NCBI GenBank assembly: GCA_002319795.1
Contig: DCFU01000004.1
Span: forward strand, 30,235 to 94,234
Length of the DNA stretch: 64,000 nt
Origin: Megamonas sp. UBA1796
GTDB taxonomy: Bacteria > Bacillota > Negativicutes > Selenomonadales > Selenomonadaceae
Direction: 5' to 3'
Positions within the stretch are counted from its first letter, which is position 1. The number at the start of each line of letters is the position of its first letter. A model generated the notes under the pieces. It saw only the letters and a program-made list of their open reading frames with translations, searched no databases and was not told the origin of the DNA. Position numbers and translations under genes: made by a program. This document shows positions 17,256 through 26,245 of the stretch, piece by piece.

Positions 17256-17471
17256 ATCTTTTGTCCACACTGCGCCGCTCAGACCGAATTGGCTATCGTT
17301 AGCCATGTGAATGATCTCTTCTTCTGTATGGAATTTGATAAAGCAAGCAATCGGACCAAAAATTTCCTCTCTGGAAAATCTCATGGAGTTTGTAACATCA
17401 CCAAGAACCGTTGGCTGCATGAATGCTCCGTGCGCGAGTTCTTTCTCTAAATCATCGGCGATTTTTCCGCA
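17256..17471 (-). pseudogene. Aldehyde dehydrogenase internal fragment
   Basis: About 72 codons encode an unmistakable aldehyde dehydrogenase segment: LAHGAFMQPTVLGDV, then SREEIFGPIACF (the EEIFGP active-site motif) and ANDSQFGLSGAVWTKD. The roughly 350 residues before it and about 60 after it are absent, and the sequence diverges after VWTKD. The catalytic Cys region is missing, so this is a relic. Its 5' edge runs into the 3' end of the HD-GYP gene in another frame: the HD-GYP stop codon TGA (17452-17454) lies inside the relic. A deletion fused the two genes, or the dehydrogenase was left behind after recombination. Confidence 0.85.
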
Positions 17472-18537
17472 CGGCAGATTTTTTATAGCGTTCTGTTAAG
17501 GCAATAACCTCTTCTTCCGACATAATGTGTGAAATAAATGTGGTAAGATTATCTGTCATTTTCATTTCAAACCATTCCTCAAAAAATTTTCCCTTCATAT
17601 CCCCAATCAATAAAACAGTCGGACGTGCCTGCATCTTAGGACGGACATCCGTGACAATACCGATGTATTGCCTGTCTAAGACAACAAAAGAACCAACCGG
17701 ATACAGTGGCGCCTTCATCAAGAACAAATCTGCAATCCGCTTGTCTAAATAGCTGGAACTCAATGCCATGACAGCTTCATATGCCTGATGCGGCAAAAGA
17801 CATTCCTTTCCCGGCTCAGGTGAAGATACAAGCCTGTCATAAACATCAGCAACTGCAGTAATTCGTGCATACTCATGGATCTTATCCCCTGCTATACCAC
17901 GGGGAAAGCCCGTACCATCGTACTTTTCATGATGTGCATAAACCACATGGGCTGATAGCGTAGAATATTTGCGTATTTTTCGTACATACGCAAATCCCCT
18001 CGATGGATGTTCTTCCTCTTTTGCACTATCATCCAATACCTTGCCAATATCATGCAGCAAAGCTCCCATAATCAATCCACGCATACGGACGATATTATAG
18101 TCCATGTCATGTCCGATAACCGCCGTAAGCGCAGCAACATTCAGACAATGTCCATAAACGTAATCCTCTGCAACCAGATCATTGTCTAAGCGAATAATCT
18201 GATTTAACCGGACAGATTCCAGAATCATTCTGGCCGTCATAGAAATGCTGTCGATATCCAGGACCTTTCCTTCCCCTGCATCATCAAAAGCGCGTTTCAG
18301 TGTTTTTATCGCCTCTGTTTTTTTATCTTCCGGTAAAGTCTCTTCATAAATGAGCCCTGCACGTTCCAAAATTGGATTGGATATTGCCAAATTATGTATA
18401 CCCATGCTTTGTATCCTTTTAATATAAGTATCCGTCAAGCGAATGCTGCTGCCTAATAGTATTCTTCCATCGGCTGTGCGCAAGCGGCTATAAGTCTTCA
18501 TTCCTTGTTTTAAATTTTGCACCGAGATTTTTTGCAT
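17452..18537 (-). CDS. HD-GYP domain phosphodiesterase-like protein
   Basis: A 361-residue cytoplasmic protein with a C-terminal HD-GYP domain (about residues 110-290): LLHDIGK for the HD metal site and HHEKYDGTGFPRG for the HHE and GYP-type motif (GFP here). These domains hydrolyse cyclic di-GMP or related dinucleotides. The N-terminal part resembles DUF3391-like segments that often precede HD-GYP. The Walker-like or REC domains are absent, so the input signal is unknown. The last seven or so codons are read from the aldehyde dehydrogenase relic in a different frame, so the natural C-terminus may have been altered. Own unit, about 370 bp after the SagB gene. Confidence 0.9.
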   Translation of the reverse strand: MQKISVQNLKQGMKTYSRLRTADGRILLGSSIRLTDTYIKRIQSMGIHNLAISNPILERAGLIYEETLPEDKKTEAIKTLKRAFDDAGEGKVLDIDSISMTARMILESVRLNQIIRLDNDLVAEDYVYGHCLNVAALTAVIGHDMDYNIVRMRGLIMGALLHDIGKVLDDSAKEEEHPSRGFAYVRKIRKYSTLSAHVVYAHHEKYDGTGFPRGIAGDKIHEYARITAVADVYDRLVSSPEPGKECLLPHQAYEAVMALSSSYLDKRIADLFLMKAPLYPVGSFVVLDRQYIGIVTDVRPKMQARPTVLLIGDMKGKFFEEWFEMKMTDNLTTFISHIMSEEEVIALTERYKKSAVRKNRR

Positions 18538-18845
18538 AAATAAATCACATTCCCATTTTGCTTTAATAATCTATCAAATGAATTAAAATAAATATCACAA
18601 TGCTTTCATACGTTTTATGCAAAGTAAACTCATAGAAATAATATACCTATTACACAGGTTTAGAGCTGTATTCCTCAAAACTTCATATATGAATATATTG
18701 TACCAAAAAATTTTTTTCTGTACCTAAAGTCATGATTCTTTTTCTAATTTCGCCATAACAATGCCAAATCCTGCTTAATATTCAATGATGTATAATATAT
18801 ATGTTTTAAGCAATTCTCTATTTTTTGAATACTTTCCCTTATTAT
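18538..18845. other. AT-rich intergenic region between the his cluster and HD-GYP gene
   Basis: About 300 bp of very AT-rich DNA without a supported gene. It should hold the promoter of the leftward HD-GYP gene; several TATAAT-like boxes occur (for example near 18690) but none with a convincing -35 partner. Confidence 0.4.
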
Positions 18846-18889
18846 AAAAAAACATCTGAAATGATTTTTTATACCATCTCAGACGTTTT
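18846..18889 (-). terminator. Terminator at the end of the his/SagB unit
   Basis: Leftward, AAACGTCTGA pairs with TCAGATGTTT (one G-U) around a 17-nt loop and runs into TTTTTTTATAAT. It starts 19 nt past the SagB stop. Confidence 0.75.
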
Positions 18890-18907
18890 ATATCCTTTAT
18901 ATGAAAA

Positions 18908-19642
18908 TTATATTTTACCAACCGTGGCTGCATAGACAGCAAATTCATCCTGTCCATCAATCCCCAAAGCAGCATTGAGCTCTTCATCGTAAAAGCCACC
19001 GATAGCACAAACCCCCAAATGCAGCGTATAAGCAGACAGATATAAATTTTGGCAAACATGCCCTGCTTCTATAAAAAGATAGCGATAAGCACGATTGCCA
19101 AACGCATATGCCATAGCTTCAAGCCGCGCTGTCCATATAAAGGTTACAGCACTGTCTTTTATCATGTTTGCAGCTTTAAAACCAGCCAATAAAGATTTTT
19201 CTGCATTATCAGCTGTATCTAGGAAGACTAATGCGTGCTCTGGTGCTAAAAAGCGATAAAGCCCGGGACGCAAACCCTCCACACGTTGTATGTATAAATA
19301 GGTTTCAAAAGCATGGCATGCTCCGGCAGAAGGCACATTGCGTATGGTGCTTCCTCCCGGTAAGCCCATTTTTACGCCTTGCGTGCACCAAAGCAAACAG
19401 GATAATTCCTTAAGCGTCATATACGCAGTACTGTATTGACGTACAGACGAGCGCAGCTCGATGAGTTCGAGGAAATTTATCTGCTTGTCTGGCAAAAGCT
19501 CAGGTTCCGGTAAAGCAATCAAAACAGCGTCCGCAAATAAAGGCCTTTTTGCGGGCGGTGGTAAAGCTTGTGACTTTTTTGTGTTTTGACAATTTTTTAA
19601 ATAAGTTGCCTGTAAAAATTTCTGACATATATTCTCCTGCAT
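18908..19642 (-). CDS. SagB/ThcOx-type nitroreductase-family dehydrogenase
   Basis: A 244-residue flavin-dependent oxidoreductase of the stand-alone SagB/ThcOx group. The N-terminal signature (KFLQATYLKN, PPPAKRP, ALPEPELL) is followed by the RSSVRQY FMN-binding start (about residue 69), GGSTIRNVPSAGACH and the C-terminal LGVCAIGGFYDEEL flavin region. Relatives in peptide natural-product clusters oxidise azolines; stand-alone copies have no assigned role. No azole cyclodehydratase partner (YcaO) is in the window. It starts 6 bp after hisIE, at ATG 19642 (a GTG directly before is an alternative), and appears to be the last gene of the his operon. Confidence 0.85.
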   Translation of the reverse strand: MQENICQKFLQATYLKNCQNTKKSQALPPPAKRPLFADAVLIALPEPELLPDKQINFLELIELRSSVRQYSTAYMTLKELSCLLWCTQGVKMGLPGGSTIRNVPSAGACHAFETYLYIQRVEGLRPGLYRFLAPEHALVFLDTADNAEKSLLAGFKAANMIKDSAVTFIWTARLEAMAYAFGNRAYRYLFIEAGHVCQNLYLSAYTLHLGVCAIGGFYDEELNAALGIDGQDEFAVYAATVGKI

Positions 19643-19647
19643 CACAA

Positions 19648-20343
19648 TTACATATCCGGGCGTACACCCGTTTTCCCTTCAAAGTTATGGTAGTTTCCAC
19701 CACTGCGCCGATCCATAAGTTCAGCAAACAGCTCTTCAGGCGAAATATTATGGAACGCCAGTAAAACAAGACAGTGATACCAAAGATCACCCATTTCATA
19801 GAGTATCTCACTCTGTTCCATGTTTTTTGAGGCAATGATTGTCTCAACGGCCTCCTCGCCCACCTTTTTAAGTATTTTATCCTGCCCCTTATCAAAAAGA
19901 TAATTTGTATAAGAACCCTTTACGGGGTTCATGCGACGATCCTGTATCACATTATATAGTTCGTTGAGCACCCGGGCTAGGGAAACTTTCGGTGATTCCG
20001 GTATAACGGCAACACTTTTAGGATTCTCTCCCAGCCGTCGGCCGCTAAAACAAGAATAGGATCCTGTATGACAGGCAACACCCGTTTGATGCACACTGAG
20101 CAGCAATGTATCTCCATCACAATCATAGGAAATTTCTTTTACCTTTTGTACATTACCAGAGGTTTCTCCCTTTTGCCAGAGCCTTTGACGGCTGCGACTA
20201 AAAAACCATGTATACCCAGTTTCCAGTGTCTTTTCCAGTGACTCCTTGTTCATATAGGCCAGCATAAGCACCTGACCATTTGCCTCTTGTACAATCGCAG
20301 GAACTAACCCTGTTTGATCAAATTTTACCATTGATATATCCAT
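19648..20343 (-). CDS. hisI: Bifunctional phosphoribosyl-AMP cyclohydrolase/PR-ATP pyrophosphatase
   Basis: HisIE (231 residues) does steps 2 and 3 of histidine synthesis. The cyclohydrolase half (residues 1 to about 115) has SRQRLWQKGETSGN, the metal-binding DCDGDTLLL and HQTGVACHTGSYSCF. The pyrophosphatase half (about 130-231) has KVGEEAVETIIA and EMGDLWYHCLVLL, an alpha-helical MazG-like fold. Both active-site sets are intact. Its ATG shares one base with the hisF stop (TGATG). Confidence 0.96.
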   Translation of the reverse strand: MDISMVKFDQTGLVPAIVQEANGQVLMLAYMNKESLEKTLETGYTWFFSRSRQRLWQKGETSGNVQKVKEISYDCDGDTLLLSVHQTGVACHTGSYSCFSGRRLGENPKSVAVIPESPKVSLARVLNELYNVIQDRRMNPVKGSYTNYLFDKGQDKILKKVGEEAVETIIASKNMEQSEILYEMGDLWYHCLVLLAFHNISPEELFAELMDRRSGGNYHNFEGKTGVRPDM

Positions 20344-21101
20344 CAGAATCTTACCTCCACCCCTCGCGATTTCAAGTAATCTTTTACCTGTCTCACTGTA
20401 AACTGACCGTAATGGAATACAGAAGCCGCAAGCACGGCATCTGCCTTTCCCAGCGTAAGCACGTCATAGAAATGCTCCAGATTTCCTGCTCCTCCGGAAG
20501 CAATAACCGGTACATCAACCGCCTCGGAAACCGCTTTGGTCAGGGCAATATCATAACCATCCTTCGTGCCATCTGCATCCATGCTGGTGAGCAATATCTC
20601 GCCTGCACCAAGGGCTACAGCCTTTTTTATCCATGCCAGACAGTCCAGTCCTGTCGGTGTCCGCCCGCCATTTATATATACTTCCCAGCTATCTTCACCA
20701 TTTCTCCGGGCATCAACGGCAAGCACAATACACTGCCGACCAAATTTTTCAGCCCCCTGGCGAAGTAAATCCGGATTCTTTATGGCCGCGGTATTAACCG
20801 AAGTTTTATCAGCCCCAGCCTTTAGCATAATGCGCATATCCTCCACCGTGCGAATGCCACCACCAACCGTAAAGGGAATAAAGACCTGCGAAGCACAGTC
20901 AGATGCCATCCGGACCATAGTGTTCCTTTTTTCATGGGAAGCTGTAATGTCAAGAAACACCAATTCATCCGCACGCTCTTTATCATAACGCGCAGCCAAA
21001 TCAACCGGGTTTCCGGCATCTCGAAGGCCTACGAAATTTGTTCCTTTAACCACACGCCCATCTTTTACATCGAGACAAGGAATAATTCGCTTTGTATACA
21101 T
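20343..21101 (-). CDS. hisF: Imidazole glycerol phosphate synthase cyclase subunit HisF
   Basis: HisF (252 residues), a TIM barrel that with HisH makes imidazole glycerol phosphate and AICAR. The two phosphate-binding/catalytic Asp regions are seen in RIIPCLDVKDGRVVKG (residues 5-20, Asp11) and ILLTSMDADGTKDGYD (Asp about 130). VPVIASGGAGNLEH forms the C-terminal phosphate site. Full length. Starts 1 bp after hisA. Confidence 0.97.
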   Translation of the reverse strand: MYTKRIIPCLDVKDGRVVKGTNFVGLRDAGNPVDLAARYDKERADELVFLDITASHEKRNTMVRMASDCASQVFIPFTVGGGIRTVEDMRIMLKAGADKTSVNTAAIKNPDLLRQGAEKFGRQCIVLAVDARRNGEDSWEVYINGGRTPTGLDCLAWIKKAVALGAGEILLTSMDADGTKDGYDIALTKAVSEAVDVPVIASGGAGNLEHFYDVLTLGKADAVLAASVFHYGQFTVRQVKDYLKSRGVEVRF

Positions 21102-21102
21102 T

Positions 21103-21834
21103 TTATCCCTCCTGTGAAGCTATTTCAATAGCCTTTTGCAAGTCAAGCGAGCCTGTATATATTGATTTGCCAACAATAACCCCAGCGATACCATCTTTTT
21201 CATATGCTTTTACAGCCCAAATATCCTCAAGGGATTTGACTCCGCCCGAAGCAATAACAGCAATCCCGCTTTCTCTGGCCAGTTTTGCGGTAGCCGCTGC
21301 ATTTACACCGGAAAGCGTCCCATCTCGGGAAATATCTGTATAAATAATCGTTTTGATACCAACTGCCGCCATTTTTTTCGCCAGCTCTTCAACTCGAACA
21401 TTCCCTGAGATGCCCCAGCCCTCTACGGCAACTATACCGTCCTTTGCGTCTATTCCAACGACAATCCGTTCTCCATATTTAAAACAGGCTTTTTTTACAA
21501 GTTCAGGGTCCCTGACAGCTACAGAACCCAAAATAACACGGCGAACCCCCATCGATAACACTTCATCAATATTCTCCATAGTGCGTATGCCGCCGCCGAG
21601 TTCAACCGGAATCTTTACGTTTTTTAAAATCCTTTGGATTACCGGCAGATTCACAGGTTTTCCTGCCCGGGCGCCATCAAGATCTACGAGATGCAGAAAA
21701 CGTGCTCCCTGCGAAGCCCATTTTACGGCCATTTCTTCCGGCTTGTCAGAAAAAACGCTCTCCTGTGAGAAATCTCCCTTAAAAAGGCGTACACACTTTC
21801 CTCCGCGAATATCTATTGCGGCAAAAATAATCAT
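21103..21834 (-). CDS. hisA: Phosphoribosylformimino-AICAR ribotide isomerase HisA
   Basis: HisA (243 residues), a TIM-barrel isomerase paralogous to HisF. AAIDIRGGKCVRLFKGDF at the start carries the first catalytic Asp (residue 8); IIYTDISRDGTLSG holds the second. VIASGGVKSLEDI closes the phosphate site. Follows hisH by 13 bp in the operon. Confidence 0.96.
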   Translation of the reverse strand: MIIFAAIDIRGGKCVRLFKGDFSQESVFSDKPEEMAVKWASQGARFLHLVDLDGARAGKPVNLPVIQRILKNVKIPVELGGGIRTMENIDEVLSMGVRRVILGSVAVRDPELVKKACFKYGERIVVGIDAKDGIVAVEGWGISGNVRVEELAKKMAAVGIKTIIYTDISRDGTLSGVNAAATAKLARESGIAVIASGGVKSLEDIWAVKAYEKDGIAGVIVGKSIYTGSLDLQKAIEIASQEG

Positions 21835-21847
21835 AACTTTCCACCTG

Positions 21848-22459
21848 CTATCCCTGAATGAAATTTTTCAATATATCCAATCCTACATCACCGGATTTTT
21901 CCGGATGGAACTGTGTTGCCTGAACATTTCCTCTGGCCACAGCTGCAGTAAGCGTTTCCCCATATTCAGCAGTAGCAGTTATAATATCCTTATCCGCCGG
22001 AACCGCATGATAACTGTGGACAAAGTAAACATAAGGGATACTGGCCAATCCGGCAAACAAGTCAATCGGTTGGTGTGGTTCTGCCACATCCAGGGAATTC
22101 CATCCCATGTGCGGTATTTTTAGTCCGGGAGCCTTGATTTTTCGCACAGTACCAGAAAAAACACCTAAACCGCTTACTCCCGGAGACTCTTCACTGCCTT
22201 CAAAAAGAATCTGCAATCCGACACAAATTCCGAGCAAGGGATATCCCTGCTGTACCATATCCATAATAGCTGGAATAAGACCGCTGGCTCTTAAATTTTC
22301 CATACAGTCACCAAAAGCCCCTACTCCGGGAAGTACGATTTTTTGCGCTTGACGGATGACAGATTCATCGTTTGTTACCTCTACCTGCGCCCCAAGCTGC
22401 AACAGGGCTTTTTCCACACTGAATAAATTTCCTACTCCATAATCAATTATAGCAATCAT
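21848..22459 (-). CDS. hisH: Imidazole glycerol phosphate synthase glutaminase subunit HisH
   Basis: HisH (203 residues), a class I glutamine amidotransferase that feeds ammonia to HisF. The nucleophile motif is PLLGICVGLQILFEGSEE (Cys near residue 80); the His-Glu pair is in VQATQFHPEKSG. The GVGNLFSVEKAL start is typical. Complete and in its usual place between hisB and hisA. Confidence 0.96.
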   Translation of the reverse strand: MIAIIDYGVGNLFSVEKALLQLGAQVEVTNDESVIRQAQKIVLPGVGAFGDCMENLRASGLIPAIMDMVQQGYPLLGICVGLQILFEGSEESPGVSGLGVFSGTVRKIKAPGLKIPHMGWNSLDVAEPHQPIDLFAGLASIPYVYFVHSYHAVPADKDIITATAEYGETLTAAVARGNVQATQFHPEKSGDVGLDILKNFIQG

Positions 22460-22470
22460 AATCCGGCCTC

Positions 22471-23058
22471 CTATAGAACGCCTTTACTAGAGAGTACACC
22501 CTTTATACGCGTATCGATTTCCACAGCCTGACGGAGCGCATGCCCCAAAGCTTTAAAGATTGCCTCGACCTTATGATGCGAATTTTTCCCGTATTCCACC
22601 CTGACATGTAAAGTAATGCCTGCATTGAATGCGAACGCACGCAAGAATTCTTCCGTAAGTTCGGTATCGTAATCTCCAATCGACGAAGCCATTTCTCCGC
22701 CATCATAGACCAGATAAGGTCGGCCGCTTATGTCAATAGATACAAGCACTAAGGTCTCATCCATAGGAAGATAAACCGTTCCATAGCGCCGTATGCCCTC
22801 CTTATTTCCCAAGGCCTGCCTGACCGCAGTTCCTAAAGCGATGCCGATATCCTCGATGGTATGATGCCCATCCACTTCAATATCGCCATCACAATCCAAC
22901 TCCAGATCAAAAAGGCCATGTACAGCAAACAATGTAAGCATATGATCAAAAAAACCGATGCCTGTATCAATATTATTCTTACCGCTTCCATCCAGTTGCA
23001 ACGTGACCGAAAGGTCGGTCTCTGCCGTTCTGCGATCCACGGTTACTTTTTTCCTCAT
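22471..23058 (-). CDS. hisB: Imidazoleglycerol-phosphate dehydratase HisB
   Basis: HisB (195 residues), the monofunctional dehydratase without the proteobacterial phosphatase domain. Mn-binding motifs are GFFDHMLTLFAVHG and DGHHTIEDIGIALG in the first half, with the repeat GKNSHHKVEAIFKALGHAL in the second half. Its start overlaps the hisC stop by 4 bp. No histidinol-phosphatase gene is in the window, so that step must be encoded elsewhere. Confidence 0.97.
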   Translation of the reverse strand: MRKKVTVDRRTAETDLSVTLQLDGSGKNNIDTGIGFFDHMLTLFAVHGLFDLELDCDGDIEVDGHHTIEDIGIALGTAVRQALGNKEGIRRYGTVYLPMDETLVLVSIDISGRPYLVYDGGEMASSIGDYDTELTEEFLRAFAFNAGITLHVRVEYGKNSHHKVEAIFKALGHALRQAVEIDTRIKGVLSSKGVL

Positions 23059-24125
23059 AACGCCTCTCCTCCTATAAAATTCTGTGCAGCCTTATACCAA
23101 CTGTCATTTTCCTCTCGTGTCCCCATGGATATACGAAGACAATCTTCCAATCGGGGAGCATCTCCAAAGCTTCTTACGCCTATCCCAAGAGACTCAAAAT
23201 AAGAATTCAGCTGCTGAGCCTTTTCATATTTCACAAGTATGAAATTTGTTTCCGATGGATATACACGCAACGACTTAAGTTTCATCAGCTCACCATACAT
23301 ACGCTTTCTTTCGGCAATCATCATCTGAATACGCGGTACATACTCATGGCGCATCTGATAAACAATATCTGCGGTTACCAAAGATAAAACATCCATATGG
23401 TAAGGCATGAAAGCCTTTCCTACCATCTCGACAATCGGCGCAGCTGCCAGCATATAACCCACACGTGCAGCCGCCAGTCCATAAGCTTTGGAAAATGTAC
23501 GCGCAATGATCATACGAGGATATCTGGAGAGCAGCTCTGCCGCGGACTGTCCGTGAAATTCAATATAAGCTTCGTCGATTACAAAAGCACAATCAATATT
23601 TTGCGCAATATATTCAATATCCGCCAAAGAAATCGCATTGCCCGTTGGATTGTTAGGTGTGCAGAGAATCGCCATTGCCGCTTTGTTTTCCAAGACAGCT
23701 GTAACAAATTTATCCGCATCCAAGCTATAGTCCTCTTCAAGATCAACTGGAATTCCTACAGCTTCCGCACTTTTTGCATATATCTTATACATCGAAAAAG
23801 AAGGCTGCGGATAAACAATTTTATGTGCACGCCCGCCAAAGCAGTAAAAAAGCTTCTCAATGATTTCACTGGAACCGTTGCCAATCAATATATTTTCTTT
23901 TTGCAGGGAAAAATTTTTGGCTATTTGTTCCTTCAAATCATCGATTTCTTCATTTGGATAGCGATTGAAGGCCACATGAGATAAACGTGCCATAACCCGT
24001 TCTTCTACTATAGGAGGCAGATTCATATTGCATTCATTGGCATTTACCTTGATGCGCCAATCCCTTTCTACAACATCATAGGAAGGCATATTTGCCAGAC
24101 TTGTTCTATATTTCAACATCATCAT
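23055..24125 (-). CDS. hisC: Histidinol-phosphate aminotransferase HisC
   Basis: HisC (356 residues), a fold-type I PLP enzyme. CTPNNPTGNAIS (about residue 155), FVIDEAYIEF and the PLP-lysine segment ARTFSKAYGLAAARVGY (Lys about 215) are all present, ending with RISMGTREEN. Three tandem ATGs begin the frame; the first overlaps the hisD stop by 4 bp, and GAGGGAG best fits the second or third. Confidence 0.96.
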   Translation of the reverse strand: MMMLKYRTSLANMPSYDVVERDWRIKVNANECNMNLPPIVEERVMARLSHVAFNRYPNEEIDDLKEQIAKNFSLQKENILIGNGSSEIIEKLFYCFGGRAHKIVYPQPSFSMYKIYAKSAEAVGIPVDLEEDYSLDADKFVTAVLENKAAMAILCTPNNPTGNAISLADIEYIAQNIDCAFVIDEAYIEFHGQSAAELLSRYPRMIIARTFSKAYGLAAARVGYMLAAAPIVEMVGKAFMPYHMDVLSLVTADIVYQMRHEYVPRIQMMIAERKRMYGELMKLKSLRVYPSETNFILVKYEKAQQLNSYFESLGIGVRSFGDAPRLEDCLRISMGTREENDSWYKAAQNFIGGEAL

Positions 24126-25462
24126 TTACTCCCTCTCAATCGGATGGCATTCGCATGGGCCTGAAGCCCTTCGGCATCAGCCAAGCGAATGATATCATCA
24201 CTGACATCCTGCAGAGCTGGCTGCGTATATGAAATAATACTGGTCCGCTTCATAAAGGTTTCAACATTTAAAACGGAATAATAACGTGCTGTCCCACCTG
24301 TCGGCAATACATGGTTGGGGCCGGCAAAATAATCTCCAAGCGGCTCTGGTGAATATGGCCCGAGGAAAACAGCTCCGGCATGCCGGACATATGGCAGCAG
24401 CTGAAATGGCTGCTCTGTAAGTATCTCCATATGTTCCGGCGCTGAAACATTCGCCAGCTCCACTGCCTGCCGAATGTTTTCCGCAATGACAATAAGGCCA
24501 TTTTGCTCAAGCGACGCACGGGCAATTTGCTGTCGTGGCAGCTGGGCGAGCTGTTTCTCAACTTCCTGCGTGACCTTGTCTGCCAATTCCGCACTATCTG
24601 TAATGAGAATGCTGGAGGCAAGCATATCATGCTCCGCCTGACTGAGCATATCCGCTGCGGTATAAACCGGATCCGCTGTTTTATCAGCAACAATAAGGAT
24701 TTCGCTTGGACCAGCAAGCATATCGATATCACAGTGCCCATATACCGCCTTTTTCGCCAATGTCACAAAGATATTGCCCGGTCCGGTGATCTTGTCGACA
24801 TGCGGAATGGTCTCCGTCCCGAATGCCATTGCCGCAATGGCCTGCGCTCCACCAATCTTATAAATTTTAGAAACGCCGGCAGCACGGGCAGCGAGCAGGA
24901 CGTAAGGATTTATTTTACCATTTTTAGGCGGTACCATCATGACGATTTCATCTACACCTGCAACAGCGGCCGGTACCGCATTCATAATTACAGAAGAAGG
25001 ATAGGCTGCTGTACCTCCTGGCACATAAATGCCAACGCGCTCTAAAGGAATGATGGATTGTCCCAAAATTGAACCATGTTCACGGTATGTCATCCATGAA
25101 TTTGGCTTCTGTTCCTGATGGTAACGCCGTACATTTTCAGCCGCCTTTCGTAAAGATGACAATACCTTTGGGTCAGCTTCTGCTTTTGCCGCAGTATATT
25201 CCGCTTCGGTAACCAGAAAATCTCCCGATGTGCACGTAATACCGTCAATGAGCTTGGTATATTTTATGACAGCCTCATCCCCATTGTGCCGGACATCTGA
25301 AACAATACGCTCTACAATCGCCGCCGCAGTGAGATCCTCGCCAAAAATCCTTTTATTTGCTTCCCTTATTTTGGGGTTTAGCTCTACCTCATCAAAGGCA
25401 CTTTTGGTCAGGAACCCCTTGATATTTTCGATTCCCAGTTCTTTTAACCTCAAAATTTTCAT
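24122..25462 (-). CDS. hisD: Histidinol dehydrogenase HisD
   Basis: HisD (446 residues), the zinc-dependent NAD enzyme of the last two steps. PLERVGIYVPGGTAAYPSS, KIYKIGGAQAIAAMAFGT, DKITGPGNIFV, DMLAGPSEILIVAD and APEHMEI mark NAD, zinc and substrate sites. About 15 residues longer than E. coli HisD at the N-terminus. Overlaps hisG by 4 bp. Confidence 0.97.
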   Translation of the reverse strand: MKILRLKELGIENIKGFLTKSAFDEVELNPKIREANKRIFGEDLTAAAIVERIVSDVRHNGDEAVIKYTKLIDGITCTSGDFLVTEAEYTAAKAEADPKVLSSLRKAAENVRRYHQEQKPNSWMTYREHGSILGQSIIPLERVGIYVPGGTAAYPSSVIMNAVPAAVAGVDEIVMMVPPKNGKINPYVLLAARAAGVSKIYKIGGAQAIAAMAFGTETIPHVDKITGPGNIFVTLAKKAVYGHCDIDMLAGPSEILIVADKTADPVYTAADMLSQAEHDMLASSILITDSAELADKVTQEVEKQLAQLPRQQIARASLEQNGLIVIAENIRQAVELANVSAPEHMEILTEQPFQLLPYVRHAGAVFLGPYSPEPLGDYFAGPNHVLPTGGTARYYSVLNVETFMKRTSIISYTQPALQDVSDDIIRLADAEGLQAHANAIRLRGSK

Positions 25463-26124
25463 TTATCTTCCCCGCTTTCCAGTATCGTACGCAAATCCTC
25501 TGTCATTTGCCGGATACGTTCAAACTTCATTTTAAAACTCACACGGTTTGCAATAAGCCGGGCTGTAGCATCCATGATATAAGCAATTTCCTCCAGATTA
25601 TTTTCCCTGAGCGTTGTACCAGTTTCTACAATATCCACAATACTCTCCGAAAGGCCTACAATCGGACCAAGCTCAATGGAGCCATTCAGCTTAATATATT
25701 CCATCTGCATCCCCTTACTGTTAAAAAACCGTTCGGCAATATGCGGAAATTTTGTTGCCACACGCGTATGCGCATAACTGGTCAATTTCGCACGCTTTTG
25801 CGATTGAGGAACTGCCATCATAAGATGACAACGGCCAAACCCAAGATCCAGTAATTCATAAACATCTTTGCCTGATTCCATAAGAACATCCTTGCCAATA
25901 ATTCCAATATCGGCAGCACCATATTCGACGTACGTCGGAACATCTGCTGTTTTTGTAATAATAAATCTTATTTTCTTTTCGTCATTTGTAATGACAAGCT
26001 TACGGGATTTTTCATAAAGACCGTCGGCCGTATAGCCTATCTTGGCAAAAAGCTCTGATGATATGCCAAAAAGCTTCCCTTTTGGTAAAGCAATCGTAAG
26101 ATAACCTGTGTCCTGAATATCCAT
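25459..26124 (-). CDS. hisG: ATP phosphoribosyltransferase catalytic subunit HisG (short form)
   Basis: HisG (221 residues) begins the pathway, joining ATP and PRPP. It is the short form without the C-terminal histidine-binding domain, so it needs HisZ, whose gene lies upstream. IALPKGKLF at the start, YVEYGAADIGIIGKD and the PRPP loop IVDIVETGTTLRENNL (about 160-175) are visible. It begins a transcript of its own: a good promoter lies 50-80 bp upstream, and AGGAGG precedes the ATG. Confidence 0.96.
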   Translation of the reverse strand: MDIQDTGYLTIALPKGKLFGISSELFAKIGYTADGLYEKSRKLVITNDEKKIRFIITKTADVPTYVEYGAADIGIIGKDVLMESGKDVYELLDLGFGRCHLMMAVPQSQKRAKLTSYAHTRVATKFPHIAERFFNSKGMQMEYIKLNGSIELGPIVGLSESIVDIVETGTTLRENNLEEIAYIMDATARLIANRVSFKMKFERIRQMTEDLRTILESGEDK

Positions 26125-26161
26125 AATGTGCCTCCTGGAGTATCTCTTTAGTTGTTTAAAG

Positions 26162-26205
26162 TATTAACATGATGATATATTAACATATATTTAAAGAGGC
26201 GTCAA
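26162..26205 (-). promoter_or_regulatory. Promoter of hisG with overlapping direct repeats
   Basis: Leftward, TTGACG (26205-26200), a 17-bp spacer and TAATAT (26182-26177) form a strong sigma-70-type promoter, giving a leader of about 45 nt. The 9-mer TATTAACAT occurs twice on the + strand, at 26162-26170 and 26178-26186, one copy over the -10 box, so a repressor site is possible. Confidence 0.7.
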
Positions 26206-26245
26206 GATTCCCAGCATTTTTTATGAGCGTAAGCAATCTTACAAA

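Noticed and set aside
19500..19895. 131-codon frame over the hisIE/SagB junction, with AGGAG before an internal ATG
   Set aside because: It overlaps two well-supported genes in another frame, and the SagB signature is read in the other frame.
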